Assembly (NCBI GenBank): GCA_038531745.1
Contig: JBCBBJ010000007.1
Location: 62,001-126,000, forward strand
DNA length: 64,000 nucleotides
Reading direction: 5' to 3'
Source of the DNA: CALLPQ01 sp038531745
GTDB lineage: Bacteria; Pseudomonadota; Alphaproteobacteria; Caulobacterales; Parvularculaceae
Within the stretch, counting starts at the first letter, position 1. Every line of letters begins with the position of its first letter. This document shows positions 7,404 to 16,187 of this stretch, in pieces. The translations under genes were made by a program, and so were the position numbers. The notes beneath the pieces are model-generated. The model saw only the letters and a list, made by a program, of their open reading frames with translations, ran no database searches and was not told the DNA's origin.

Positions 7404-9164
7404 CTAGCCGATAAACGACAGGACCAGCACAGCAAACAGGACAATGCCCGTCCACATGGCCATAAAGCCCACGGGCCAGGCCCGCGCGAGGCGTCCCTCC
7501 GGTCCATGCAAGCGGTAGATGTTGGCAGTGATGCTTTCCACCCGCCGCGAAACGATCCCCCATAGGGCTAGCCAAACCGCGCCGGTTGCCGCATTTGCCC
7601 AGCGCAGGAGCGCGCGGCCCGGCACCCGGACCAACCAGTCGCTGTCAAGATTATCGGAGGGCACCTCGGCCGGATACCAATTCATTTTGATCAGTACGGC
7701 AAAGGCAAGCACGGCAAACAACAGCAGCTGCAACTGTTCGATAAAGTGATAGGGCGTATTTGGATTATACGTCGCGATCTGCTCCTGAAACGGCATCAGC
7801 GCGTAAAGCGGGCCCGGTACCACACCAATCGCAATGGACAGCACCGCCGAGACAACCATGGCCACCATCATACCCGCCGGCAGACGATCATGTTTGAAGG
7901 TGCGTCCCGGGTGGCTGTGAGCAAAGAAGGTGAAGTAGGGAATTTTGATACCCGCATGTTCCAGCACCCCGGCAGACGCGAAAAGCAGCACAAGCCAAAT
8001 CACAAAAATGCCGGGAATATGCGCCGCAGCAGCCCCTTCAATAATCAGTCCTTTGGTGACAAATCCCGCCGTGAACGGAAAGGCCGAAATGGACAAAGCA
8101 CCCACCACGCATAACACCATCGTCCAGGGCATATGGCGGTAGAGCCCGCCAAGCTCCGTCGCTTTTGATGTGCCGGTCCGGTACATCGCCGCGCCCAGCG
8201 CCATAAAGAGCAGGCTTTCAAAGATGATATTGCAAAAGGCGTAGCCAACCGCACCATTGATCGACATGGCCGAGCCGATACCAATACCGATGACCATAAA
8301 CCCAACCTGGTTATTGATCGAATAGCACAGAACCTTGCGCAGATCATTTTCGATCAGGGCAAAGAATATTGGGAAGATCGTCATGATCGCGCCAATATAG
8401 ACAAGCTCTGTGGTGCCAGCGAACCCACGCGCGAGAGAATAAACCGCAAGTTTGGTGGTGAAGACAGACAGAATGATCGTGCCGGTGAGGGTAGATTTTG
8501 GATAGGCGTCCTGTACCCAATTATGAAGAAGGGGAAAGGCGCTTTTGATCCCGAAGGCGAGAAACAATAAAAGGCCGTAAAGCTTTACGTTGCCCGCCCC
8601 ATCGCGCAGGCCGATAGCATCAAACGCTAGCGAGCCGGTGGCCCGGTAGTAAAGCGCAATCCCGCCAAGGAGCAGCACCCCTGATAAAATCTGGATTGCC
8701 AGATAGCGCATGCCAGCAAGATAGGTTTCACGGGTACCGCGCATCCAAATGTAAAAAACCGACGTCATCGCCGCAATTTCCCACCAAACGAAGAGGGTGA
8801 GAAAATCACCAGAAAGAACGCCGCCAAGGCATGCGGCCGGATAGGCAAGACCAGCAAAACCACCAGTGCGGTTTTCAGCATCGTGCCAGGAATAAAGAAC
8901 ATTCAAGAAGGCGGCGATGTGGAAGACAACAGCAAAAATTCGTGACAGAGGATCAAGACGCAGCGTTGTGAGCGTTTCTCCAAACAGCGTGATCTTGCCA
9001 TAGTCGCCAAGCCCCAACCGGAAAAGCGTCAGGGCACTGACAGCTAATACGAGCACCATAAAGGGCTTGCGCGCGAAAGCCGGGACCCGCGCCGCAATAA
9101 GCGCACCGATGGTGAGGATCACCGCCGGGTTGATCAGAAGAACGCTCAAACTATTCACGTTCAC
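7404..9164 (-). CDS. Mrp-type antiporter ND4/ND5-like subunit (third copy in operon)
   Basis: Integral membrane protein of 586 aa in the proton-conducting family shared by MrpA/MrpD and complex I NuoL/M/N. Family blocks are clear: WWEIAAMTSVFYIWM, HNWVQDAYPKSTLTGTIILSVFTTKLAVYSLARGF (with the conserved Lys), ENDLRKVLCYSINNQVGFMVIGIG and AFPFTAGFVTKGLI. The C-terminus continues past 480 with extra helices, as in long NuoL-like subunits. The start is a GTG at 9164 preceded by GGGAGGGG; the open frame runs on to 9551, but that extension overlaps the upstream gene and is not protein-like. Last gene of the operon; overlaps its upstream neighbour by 14 bases. Confidence 0.88.
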   Translation of the reverse strand: MNVNSLSVLLINPAVILTIGALIAARVPAFARKPFMVLVLAVSALTLFRLGLGDYGKITLFGETLTTLRLDPLSRIFAVVFHIAAFLNVLYSWHDAENRTGGFAGLAYPAACLGGVLSGDFLTLFVWWEIAAMTSVFYIWMRGTRETYLAGMRYLAIQILSGVLLLGGIALYYRATGSLAFDAIGLRDGAGNVKLYGLLLFLAFGIKSAFPLLHNWVQDAYPKSTLTGTIILSVFTTKLAVYSLARGFAGTTELVYIGAIMTIFPIFFALIENDLRKVLCYSINNQVGFMVIGIGIGSAMSINGAVGYAFCNIIFESLLFMALGAAMYRTGTSKATELGGLYRHMPWTMVLCVVGALSISAFPFTAGFVTKGLIIEGAAAAHIPGIFVIWLVLLFASAGVLEHAGIKIPYFTFFAHSHPGRTFKHDRLPAGMMVAMVVSAVLSIAIGVVPGPLYALMPFQEQIATYNPNTPYHFIEQLQLLLFAVLAFAVLIKMNWYPAEVPSDNLDSDWLVRVPGRALLRWANAATGAVWLALWGIVSRRVESITANIYRLHGPEGRLARAWPVGFMAMWTGIVLFAVLVLSFIG

Positions 9165-9432
9165 GATAATACCCCTCCCGCCTGCCAACGAGTTTGCGCA
9201 AATGCTGACCGACCAGCACAATGCCCATAAAGGACGCAAAACCCATGATAGCAAAAAATATTGGGAACTTTTCCGCCGCAAAGTGCGGGTGCGGATTATG
9301 CCAGCCGGGCACAAAACCGGCCAAAGCAACGAGCGTGCAAGCAACAGCAAGACCGATTTGAAAGGCCCGAATAAAGCCCGGCTTTTCGGCCCAGCCTTTT
9401 TCGTTATGAGATGAGTGATCGGCGTCTGCCAT
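9151..9432 (-). CDS. Small two-helix membrane protein of the antiporter operon
   Basis: Protein of 93 aa with two hydrophobic segments (IGLAVACTLVALAGFVPGW and FFAIMGFASFMGIVLVG) and a charged tail. ATG 9432 follows GGAG at good distance. It is tightly packed between two antiporter-like subunits and overlaps the next gene by 14 bases, so it is very likely translated with them. I know no named family for it; a small accessory subunit of the antiporter complex is the likely role (inference from position and topology). Confidence 0.75.
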   Translation of the reverse strand: MADADHSSHNEKGWAEKPGFIRAFQIGLAVACTLVALAGFVPGWHNPHPHFAAEKFPIFFAIMGFASFMGIVLVGQHLRKLVGRREGYYRERE

Positions 9433-9477
9433 GGATGTCTCCAACATCGGTGGAAAGGGGGATGAACGGGCCGCGCG

Positions 9478-11004
9478 CTAGGGCGACCCGATGATTGGCA
9501 ACAGATAAGAATACAACTCGGAGCCGAAGAAAAAGAGGAGGAGCGCGCCAAACGCCGTTAAAGCCGGTGGCACAAGACATAAAAGCGGTGCTTCCTTCAT
9601 TCGGCTCCAGGCGATGGCGGCGCCATTGCCCCCGGCGACACGGTGCGCGGACAGGTCGGTTTCGGGAAGTTTTTCGTCGGCCATGTAAAATGCCTGCACC
9701 GGGATCGACAGGAGGTAAAGGACGTTGAACACAGACGATACCATCAGCACAAAGATGATTGCTAATTGTCCTGCATCAACGGCGCCCACCATCAAAAAGA
9801 ACTTTGGCCATGAGCCACCGAGCGGCGGCAAACCAATGATCGACATAGCCCCCAGAAAGAAGAGGCCAAACGTGATCGGCATGGTGCGGCCAAGCCCGCG
9901 CATTTCAGAAATCAGCGTTTTATGCGTAGCGGTGTAAATTGCACCGGCACACATAAAGAGCGTCATTTTTCCAAGCGCATGCATGGCAATCTGCAACGCC
10001 CCGCCCATCACCGCCATTTGGGTCGCGAGCATTGCGCCAAGCGTCACATAGGAGAGTTGACTAACCGTGGAATAGGCCAGCCGCGCCTTAAGATTATCCT
10101 TGTTCATGGCGATCATGGAGGAGAGGAGGATCGAGATTGCCGCCAGCCAGATGAACGGCGTGCTCGCCCCGGTTGTCGCCACGAGGTCGATACCAAAAAT
10201 ATAAATCACCACTTTGAGGATGGAAAAAACGCCGGCCTTCACCACCGCAACGGCGTGGAGAAAGGCAGAGACCGGGGTCGGCGCAACCATGGCGTTAGGC
10301 AGCCAAGGATGAATGGGCATGAGCGCAGCCTTGCCAATGCCGAAGGCAAAAAGCCCAAGCAACACCGGCAGAAGCGGTCCAACCTCATCAATTTTTGCCG
10401 CGAGGATACCGCCCTCGCGAAAGGTGACGTCCCCCGCTAGCGCATAAACCCAGGCGATGGCCGGGAGGAGGAGACCGATGGATGTGCCCATCAAAATGCC
10501 AAGATAGATGCGCCCGCCCCATCTTGCCGCGTCATTGCCCTTGTGGGTGACCAGCGGAAACGTGGAGAGCGTCAACACCTCATAAAAAATAAATATGGTA
10601 AAGAGGTTTGCGGCAAAGGCGACGCCCATGGCCGAGGCAATGGCGATCGCGAAAGACATATAAAACCGGGTCTGGTGCGGCTCATTATTACCGCGCATAT
10701 AGCCAATCGAATAAAGCGAATTGACAATCCAGAGGCCGCTGGCGATCAGCGCAAACAGCGCGCCTAAAGGCTCCACCCGGAATTCGATGGTCAAACCGTC
10801 TATGACCGTGAGCAGAATAAAGCCCGGCGTTTCGCCGTTACCCACCGCAAGAAAGATCGTCAGCACAAGAAGCAATAGCGTTGCCGCAGTGACGAGGGTC
10901 GCCGCCTCGCGCAGATTTGGTGTTGCCCCGAGGAGCCAGATTGCCGCAAAGCCCAACAAAGGCACGCCAAGACACAGGACAATGGCAAGGCCGGGATCAA
11001 TCAT
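9478..11004 (-). CDS. Mrp-type antiporter subunit D-like (second copy)
   Basis: Integral membrane protein of 508 aa, proton-conducting family. Characteristic blocks are FYEVLTLSTFPLVTHKG, HPWLPNAMVAPTPVSAFLHAVAVVKAGVFSILKVV (conserved Lys residues of the proton path), DNLKARLAYSTVSQLSYVTLGA and GLPPLGGSWPKFFL. Start ATG 11004 lies one base after the stop of the upstream mrpD. In Mrp complexes the D and A subunits are the likely ion-translocating channels; this copy probably replaces the NuoL-like half of MrpA, which is not encoded as a fused protein here. Confidence 0.88.
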   Translation of the reverse strand: MIDPGLAIVLCLGVPLLGFAAIWLLGATPNLREAATLVTAATLLLLVLTIFLAVGNGETPGFILLTVIDGLTIEFRVEPLGALFALIASGLWIVNSLYSIGYMRGNNEPHQTRFYMSFAIAIASAMGVAFAANLFTIFIFYEVLTLSTFPLVTHKGNDAARWGGRIYLGILMGTSIGLLLPAIAWVYALAGDVTFREGGILAAKIDEVGPLLPVLLGLFAFGIGKAALMPIHPWLPNAMVAPTPVSAFLHAVAVVKAGVFSILKVVIYIFGIDLVATTGASTPFIWLAAISILLSSMIAMNKDNLKARLAYSTVSQLSYVTLGAMLATQMAVMGGALQIAMHALGKMTLFMCAGAIYTATHKTLISEMRGLGRTMPITFGLFFLGAMSIIGLPPLGGSWPKFFLMVGAVDAGQLAIIFVLMVSSVFNVLYLLSIPVQAFYMADEKLPETDLSAHRVAGGNGAAIAWSRMKEAPLLCLVPPALTAFGALLLFFFGSELYSYLLPIIGSP

Positions 11005-11005
11005 T

Positions 11006-12526
11006 TCAATGGGCCCCCTCACCAACCACGAAGAGCGCATCAGCCGCGCCGCGCGCGGTATCAACCGTCAAATCCGTTTGCACCCCGAAGTAGAGGTTCG
11101 CCGCCACCAGAACGATCATGGGCACCAGCATACTGAGCGGTGCTTCTGACACTGCAGCCACCGGGGCAGCCACTGAGCTATCAGGCTTGCGGATCATGAT
11201 TTCCACAATCCGCCCCACATAAACAACCGCAATGAGCGAGCTTGCCACAATCAGGAAAGAGGCCGGCCACTGCCCCGCCTCAAACGTTGCCTGAAGGAGG
11301 GTCCACTTGGAAACGAACCCGACCGTCAGCGGTACACCCACAAGGGACAAGCCGGCAACGAGAAACGCCGTTGCGGTCATCGGCATACGGTAGAATAGCC
11401 CCGAGAATTGACGCACCGTGTGCCCGCCAAGACGTAAAACAACACAGCCCACCGCCATAAACAGCGCGCCCTTAATCAAGGCATGGTTGAACATATGCAC
11501 CATAGTGGCAGCTAGGCCCGTGGTGGTACCAAGCGACAAGCCAAGCAGCATGTACCCAATCTGTGCCACAGATGAATAGGCCAGCATCCGTTTCACGCAA
11601 TCCTGAAACACCGCCACCAGGGAGGCAACGAACATGCCTGCCACAGCCAAGGGCAGCAGTACATATTGGAGGATCATGTAAAGCGAGCCAAAATCAATGC
11701 CATAGGCCGCGTGGAAGATCGTGTAGAAGAAACGGATCAACACATAGAGCGCAACCTTGGTCGATGTGGCCGCCACAAAAGCCGAGACCGACGATGGCGC
11801 GTGGGCGTAGGCACCCGGCAGCCATAGATGCAGCGGGAACATGGCAAGCTTTAAACCCATTCCCACAAAGATGAACGCAAAACCGGACTGAACCATACGG
11901 TTATCAAGATTGGTTAGCTGGACGCGCAAATCCTCCATATTGAGGGTGCCCGTTGCCTGATAAAGAAGACCCACACCGATCACAAAGAATGTCGCACCGA
12001 TGGTGCCCATGACGAGATAGTTAAACGCCGCCGTAAGCGCCCGGCGATCCTGCCGCGCACCCAGCGCCACAAGCGCATAAGTGGAAAGCGATGCGATCTC
12101 AAAAAACACAAAGACGTTGAAGGCATCACCGGTGATTGTCACACCGAGAAGCCCGGTCATACACAGCAATAATGCCGAATAGAACAAAGGCGTCTGCCGC
12201 TCGTCAATCTCCACATTGATCGAATGATAGGCATACGGAAAGACAAGCGCACCCATGCCCGAAATCAGGAACAATAGGAGACCGTTGGCAAGGTCAATCC
12301 GGTACTCGATCCCCAACGGCGCCAGCCAGTCACCCAGCGCATAGGAAATCGGCCCGTCATGGTGGTAAACAGCCACCAACAAACTGGCGCAAAAGAAAAA
12401 GACCAGCCAGGAGATGAATGTCGCCCACGCCCAGGCTGCACGGCCCTTTGGCAACAAAATTGTGATCGGCGCCAGCAATAAAGGCGTGATGATCGGTAAG
12501 ACCGGCAATTGCTCCGCAAACGACAT
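11006..12526 (-). CDS. mrpD: Na+/H+ antiporter subunit D
   Basis: Integral membrane protein of 506 aa closest to the canonical MrpD/MnhD among the three copies: LPILPLLLAPITILLP-like start, DAFNVFVFFEIASLSTYALVALG, FPLHLWLPGAYAHAPSSVSAFVAATSTKVALYVLIRF, QDCVKRMLAYSSVAQIGYMLLG and VGVPLTVGFVSKW. It lies directly after mrpC (three-base gap). The Mrp complex exchanges cytoplasmic Na+ or other monovalent cations for external protons and supports pH and salt tolerance. Confidence 0.92.
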   Translation of the reverse strand: MSFAEQLPVLPIITPLLLAPITILLPKGRAAWAWATFISWLVFFFCASLLVAVYHHDGPISYALGDWLAPLGIEYRIDLANGLLLFLISGMGALVFPYAYHSINVEIDERQTPLFYSALLLCMTGLLGVTITGDAFNVFVFFEIASLSTYALVALGARQDRRALTAAFNYLVMGTIGATFFVIGVGLLYQATGTLNMEDLRVQLTNLDNRMVQSGFAFIFVGMGLKLAMFPLHLWLPGAYAHAPSSVSAFVAATSTKVALYVLIRFFYTIFHAAYGIDFGSLYMILQYVLLPLAVAGMFVASLVAVFQDCVKRMLAYSSVAQIGYMLLGLSLGTTTGLAATMVHMFNHALIKGALFMAVGCVVLRLGGHTVRQFSGLFYRMPMTATAFLVAGLSLVGVPLTVGFVSKWTLLQATFEAGQWPASFLIVASSLIAVVYVGRIVEIMIRKPDSSVAAPVAAVSEAPLSMLVPMIVLVAANLYFGVQTDLTVDTARGAADALFVVGEGAH

Positions 12527-12529
12527 CGC

Positions 12530-13057
12530 CTAAGCCGCCCCGCTCTGGCTTGCCGTCGAGTTTGGCGCAGCCTCGCCAAACTCCGCCACATGGTCTGCCG
12601 CCTCAAGCTCGTCTTCTTCGATCGTGCCATAGGCTTCCCGAATACGCACCGCGAGGGCAAGACCAACCGCGGTTGTCGCGACGCCCACAACAATTGCCGT
12701 TAGGATAAGAACGTGGGGTAACGGGTTTGAATAAATCACACCATCCACCGCCGCCGCGCCGTGATGAGCCTCTTCCGCAAGGGCTGTTGTCACCGGGAGG
12801 GCTTCGGCGCCATTATGGGACGCACCCTCTATGGCGCCATGGTCGCTGCCACCGCCATGGCCGCCCGTGAAGATGGGGGCCGTACCGCCCGCGACTTTGC
12901 CGATAGAGATATAATAGATAAACACCGAGGTTTGAAAAAAATTCAGCCCAATGATCTTTTTGACCAGGTTACCACGGGAAAAAACAATATAGAGACCCGT
13001 CATCATCAAGATGATGGCGATCCAGTAATTATAGCGGGCGAGGATAAATTCAAGCAT
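12530..13057 (-). CDS. mrpC: Na+/H+ antiporter subunit C with His-rich insertion
   Basis: NuoK-like subunit of 175 aa, about 60 longer than typical MrpC (about 110-115). Two N-terminal helices (ILARYNYWIAIILMMTGLYIV, KKIIGLNFFQTSVFIYYISIG) and the third (LPHVLILTAIVVGVATTAVGLALAVRI) match the family. Between helices 2 and 3, residues about 63-108 are an added Gly/His/Glu-rich segment (GGHGGGSDHG, EEAHHG) in place of a short loop. The C-terminus also has an acidic tail. Part of the mrp operon, three bases from mrpB and mrpD. Confidence 0.92.
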   Translation of the reverse strand: MLEFILARYNYWIAIILMMTGLYIVFSRGNLVKKIIGLNFFQTSVFIYYISIGKVAGGTAPIFTGGHGGGSDHGAIEGASHNGAEALPVTTALAEEAHHGAAAVDGVIYSNPLPHVLILTAIVVGVATTAVGLALAVRIREAYGTIEEDELEAADHVAEFGEAAPNSTASQSGAA

Positions 13058-13060
13058 CGG

Positions 13061-13504
13061 CTACCAATCCTCCGGATTGATCTCTGGCTCGCGGCCCGCA
13101 TACTGATAAAAAATGGTCAGCATGGTGGCGAAAACCGCAAGCCCGACACCGAATTCAACCAGCAAAATGCCATAGTGCTGACCCGCATGGTGCGTTGAGC
13201 CGGGCACGATCACATCATAGGCAAGGAGGTTACCGCCCAGCAGCATCGTCAGGGCGCCTGTGCCGGCATAAAATAGGATCCCAACAACCATGATAATCAG
13301 GAGCGCTTTTTGCGGCATCGCCTTTTGCGTCTGCTCAAGACCAAAAACCACCGCATGCAGAATAAAAGAGACTGCGAAAATGACGCCCGCCTGAAAACCA
13401 CCGCCCGGGCCGTAATCGCCGTGAAATTGAACGTAAAGCGCGAACAACAGGATCGGTGCAAAGAGTACTTTTGTCACCACACGCAAGATAAGATGATCGG
13501 TCAT
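13061..13504 (-). CDS. mrpB: Na+/H+ antiporter subunit B
   Basis: Membrane protein of 147 aa with the MrpB/MnhB pattern: RVVTKVLFAPILLFALYVQFHGDYGPGGGFQAGVIFA, where the HGDYGPGGGFQ motif is diagnostic, and a C-terminal helix GILLVEFGVGLAVFATMLTIFY. Its start overlaps the stop of the upstream DUF4040 gene by four bases, a sign of translational coupling. Confidence 0.93.
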   Translation of the reverse strand: MTDHLILRVVTKVLFAPILLFALYVQFHGDYGPGGGFQAGVIFAVSFILHAVVFGLEQTQKAMPQKALLIIMVVGILFYAGTGALTMLLGGNLLAYDVIVPGSTHHAGQHYGILLVEFGVGLAVFATMLTIFYQYAGREPEINPEDW

Positions 13505-14223
13505 GATTGCATCTTCCCGCCTGATTGGCCCGTAGGCTTATCCGCATTGATGTCATTAGTGTCTATGACCCGGCGCCCGCCCCGGGCACTGCCCACCCCA
13601 AGCAGGAGGATAACCGCAATCCCGGCGGTGAAGATGACCAACGTCTCGCCAAGGGTATCAAACCCGCGATAGCTGGCGAGCACCGCCGTGACGATGTTGG
13701 GCACGTCAATGTCTTTGGGCGTGTTCTCCACATAGGCAAGGCCCACACCGCTATTGGCGGGCGAATTGGGGTCACCAAAGGCTGGCATATCGATGGTCGC
13801 ATAAAAGAGTGCTGCCCCTACGGCAATGACAACGCCGAGGGCAACGGGCGCACGGCCCGCCCGTACCGGCTTTTCGCGCCGCGCGGTGAGCAACATGCCG
13901 CCGAGCATTAAAATGGTTGAAATGCCAGCGCCCACCGCGGCCTCGGTAAAGGCAACATCAACCGCATCGAGCGATACAAAAAACGCTGCCGATAATAGGG
14001 AGTAGATGCCGGACAGCATGACAACCGCAAAAAGATGTTGGGATTTCATGGCCTGCCAGGCGACGAGAACGAGCATTGTCAGCAATGCCAGATCCACAAA
14101 GACAGAGGCGCTTAACGCGGCGTGATAATCGGAAATGCCGCTTGCCGTGGGGCTATGACCAACTTGCGTATCCGATGCGGCGTTGATGGCCGTGGAGAAG
14201 ATCAATGCAGGCAGATTAGGCAT
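13501..14223 (-). CDS. Separate MrpA C-terminal module (DUF4040 plus MbhE-like)
   Basis: Membrane protein of 240 aa equal to the C-terminal part of MrpA, encoded as its own gene. The first part is the DUF4040 (NuoJ-like) region, FVDLALLTMLVLVAWQAMKSQHLFAVVMLSGIYSLLSAAFFV ... DAVDVAFTEAAVGAGISTILM; the second part has the MbhE-like motif SYRGFDTLGETLVIFTAGI. ATG 14223 follows GGAG and overlaps the mrpG stop by eight bases. A split MrpA is typical of group 2-like and archaeal Mbh/Mrp operons and many alphaproteobacterial ones. Confidence 0.87.
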   Translation of the reverse strand: MPNLPALIFSTAINAASDTQVGHSPTASGISDYHAALSASVFVDLALLTMLVLVAWQAMKSQHLFAVVMLSGIYSLLSAAFFVSLDAVDVAFTEAAVGAGISTILMLGGMLLTARREKPVRAGRAPVALGVVIAVGAALFYATIDMPAFGDPNSPANSGVGLAYVENTPKDIDVPNIVTAVLASYRGFDTLGETLVIFTAGIAVILLLGVGSARGGRRVIDTNDINADKPTGQSGGKMQS

Positions 14224-14566
14224 CGGTCCGCTCCAAATCCTCATCACCATAGGAAAGATCCGTACCCGTCATGGGGGCAAGACGGCTTACCCAGGCCGCA
14301 TGGGCAATGGCATGGGTTGCCACGGGGCTCGTCAAAAACAAAAACGCCATGATCAAGCCAATTTTCACCGCGATAAGCCAGGTCGGTGCCTGCAAGGCCA
14401 TGCCGATCAAGATAAGCTCCGCCCCCGCCGTATCGGTAACGCCGGCGGGGTGCAACCGCGTGTAAAAATCTGGAAACCGCACAAGACCAATACAGCCGAT
14501 CAACACAAACGCACCGCCCGCAAGAATAAATCCCCAAGAAAATCCATCGCGCAAAAGCTCCAGCAT
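14216..14566 (-). CDS. mrpG: Na+/H+ antiporter subunit G
   Basis: Three-helix membrane protein of 116 aa with the MrpG/MnhG core GGAFVLIGCIGLVRFPDFYTRLHPAGVTDTAGAELILIG, in which RFPDFYTRLHPAGVTDT is diagnostic, and the block FLFLTSPVATHAIAHAAW. It abuts mrpF and overlaps the DUF4040 gene. An essential small subunit of the Mrp complex in the inner membrane. Confidence 0.93.
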   Translation of the reverse strand: MLELLRDGFSWGFILAGGAFVLIGCIGLVRFPDFYTRLHPAGVTDTAGAELILIGMALQAPTWLIAVKIGLIMAFLFLTSPVATHAIAHAAWVSRLAPMTGTDLSYGDEDLERTDA

Positions 14567-14947
14567 TTAGGGACCCTCCCCATCCTGGTTGACCGCTGTC
14601 GCCATATCGATGCCGCCACGATCCGGCACAATGATGCCGCCCTCTTCATTCACACCAAATTGCGGCCGATCAATCAATTTTCCATCCATGGGCGCTGATA
14701 AAGTGCGATAGCGAAAAAACTTCAGTATCGCGATGGTTCCGGCAAAATTGATCAACGCGTAGACAAGAGCAATGTCGAGAAAATCTGGCCGCCCGGTCAG
14801 AAAACCCATAACCCCAAGGAGCAATACCGTTTTTGTGCCAAAGCTATTGCCCGCCAAAATGCGATCATAAAGCGTTGGCCCGGCGATGGCCCGCACGAGA
14901 GCAAGGATCATGCTGATCAGGATAGCAATGGTGGCCGCGATAAACAT
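14567..14947 (-). CDS. mrpF: Na+/H+ antiporter subunit F, C-terminally extended
   Basis: Subunit of 126 aa. The N-terminal 85 residues match MrpF/MnhF: VRAIAGPTLYDRILAGNSFGTKTVLLLGVMGFLTGRPDFLDIALVYALINFAGTIAILKFF. About 40 hydrophilic residues follow (GKLIDRPQFGVNEEGG ...), longer than usual. ATG 14947 lies two bases after the mrpE stop; the open frame runs nine codons further upstream but those overlap mrpE. Confidence 0.9.
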   Translation of the reverse strand: MFIAATIAILISMILALVRAIAGPTLYDRILAGNSFGTKTVLLLGVMGFLTGRPDFLDIALVYALINFAGTIAILKFFRYRTLSAPMDGKLIDRPQFGVNEEGGIIVPDRGGIDMATAVNQDGEGP

Positions 14948-14949
14948 GA

Positions 14950-15426
14950 TCAGTGCTGGCCCTCGGTGGCACAAACCCGCGCACCCATATCAGCAATTGC
15001 GGTCTCATCGGCAAGGTCTTCCGTCAGGGCATGGATGATAATTGTCTCTTCTTCTACCAGCACACTAACGGTGCCGGGTGTCAGGGTAATGGAGTTGGCA
15101 AAGGTTGCTTTGCCCACATCACTGCGCGGGGTAAGCGGTACCCGGAATATTTTTGGAGATAGTTTTGGCTCAAGCGCCAGCACCTGACGCGCCACGGCAA
15201 TATTGGATTTGCCGATCTCGTTGAAGAGCCACCACCAATAGGCAAAAATACCTGGAAATAGATCACCCGGCACCCCTTCCTGATCGAGAACACCGGCACG
15301 GTCGGCAAGATAGGCGCTAAGCGCCACCGAGGCAGCGCCAAAAATCAACAAAAGCGGATGGTCAAAATACCCCGACAACAGGAGCCACAGGGCGGCGAGC
15401 GCCACACAAAGAACAACCAACCGCAT
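14950..15426 (-). CDS. mrpE: Na+/H+ antiporter subunit E, first gene of the mrp operon
   Basis: Membrane protein of 158 aa (from ATG 15426; a GTG at 15474 would add 16 residues). The MrpE pattern is visible: N-terminal helices ALAALWLLLSGYFDHPLLLIFGAASVALSAYL, then FAYWWWLFNEIGKSNIAVARQVL, and the C-terminal soluble domain TFANSITLTPGTVSVLVEEETIIIHALTEDLAD. The upstream 250 bases should carry the operon promoter, but I cannot point to convincing -35/-10 elements or a known Na+-responsive riboswitch. Confidence 0.88.
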   Translation of the reverse strand: MRLVVLCVALAALWLLLSGYFDHPLLLIFGAASVALSAYLADRAGVLDQEGVPGDLFPGIFAYWWWLFNEIGKSNIAVARQVLALEPKLSPKIFRVPLTPRSDVGKATFANSITLTPGTVSVLVEEETIIIHALTEDLADETAIADMGARVCATEGQH

Positions 15427-15684
15427 CAGGAAAAACGCCTGTTCCGAACCTATCCAAACTTTTTTGCGGCGCACTTGCCGATAGCTCGCACGCGCAATAT
15501 CCCTTCTCGTTGACTTGCTTTAGGCAAACAATGGTTCCCCGATAAGGCCAACATTTTCAGTTTTGACAGATTGCCCGGGAAAATCAACGGCGCACCCCAC
15601 AACCCCGTGACGAGCGGGCGCAAGGAAACACCGACCCACATCGTTCATCGGTATAGAAACTTCCCCGACTAGGATGAGATTAGC

Positions 15685-16170
15685 CTATTTGTCGCCCGGC
15701 ATTGACGGTGATTTCACGCAGGAACACGCACCAAGATCAGGCACGTTGTGGCAATCAAGATAGGCGTTCAGGGCCTCAATCATCACATCACGGCCTGCCT
15801 TATCGAGGAGCTGACCGGCCATTTTCAATCGCAAATAATCATCCATGGGGAGACGAAAACTGATGCGCGCGGTCATTGGCGGGGCGGGCGGTAAAGCAGC
15901 GGGAGCTGTTGCACCGGTGTGCTTTTCAGATTCGTCGCGTATGGTTGCCGCCTCCCCCAAAGGCATTGTCGCCGGGTGCAGCTTCGCAGGTGAGGGCACA
16001 GATGTTGATGCCCGCGTTGGCGCGGACACCGGTGAGCGAACAGGATGTACCGGCGCGAACAGGCCGCTATCGGTCAGTGTTTTGGTTGCGTTGGAAAGCG
16101 CGGGCATCGCCTCGCCTTTGCGCGCGAGCAACCCCGCGTCGAGGGCGGCAAATTCCTGCTGCTGTGTCAT
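15685..16170 (-). CDS. Small partner protein of the ParA ATPase
   Basis: Protein of 161 aa with a disordered Ser/Pro/Ala-rich N-terminal two thirds and a C-terminal domain of about 55 residues (TARISFRLPMDDYLRLKMAGQLLDKAGRDVMIEALNAYL) that looks like a ribbon-helix-helix-type DNA-binding fold: a short strand with alternating residues followed by two helices. It lies 17 bases behind the parA-like gene, or overlaps it by four if a GTG at 16191 is used; the ATG at 16170 has GGGGA before it. Cysteines near the C-terminus (CHNVPDLGACSC) may bind metal. The fold assignment is inference. Confidence 0.65.
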   Translation of the reverse strand: MTQQQEFAALDAGLLARKGEAMPALSNATKTLTDSGLFAPVHPVRSPVSAPTRASTSVPSPAKLHPATMPLGEAATIRDESEKHTGATAPAALPPAPPMTARISFRLPMDDYLRLKMAGQLLDKAGRDVMIEALNAYLDCHNVPDLGACSCVKSPSMPGDK

Positions 16171-16187
16171 CGTCTTGGTCCCCAAAA

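Noticed and set aside
7195..7407. Plus-strand 70-codon ORF downstream of the Mrp operon
   Set aside because: Basic, proline-rich composition with no ribosome-binding site; overlaps the end of the operon.
9165..9551. N-terminal extension of the third antiporter subunit up to 9551
   Set aside because: The extra 129 residues overlap the 93-aa gene in another frame, have Ser/Arg/Cys-rich composition unlike a membrane protein, and GTG 9164 has a strong ribosome-binding site.
15475..15684. Sodium-sensing riboswitch or promoter motif upstream of mrpE
   Set aside because: No match to a known riboswitch core or to clear -35/-10 elements could be made by eye.
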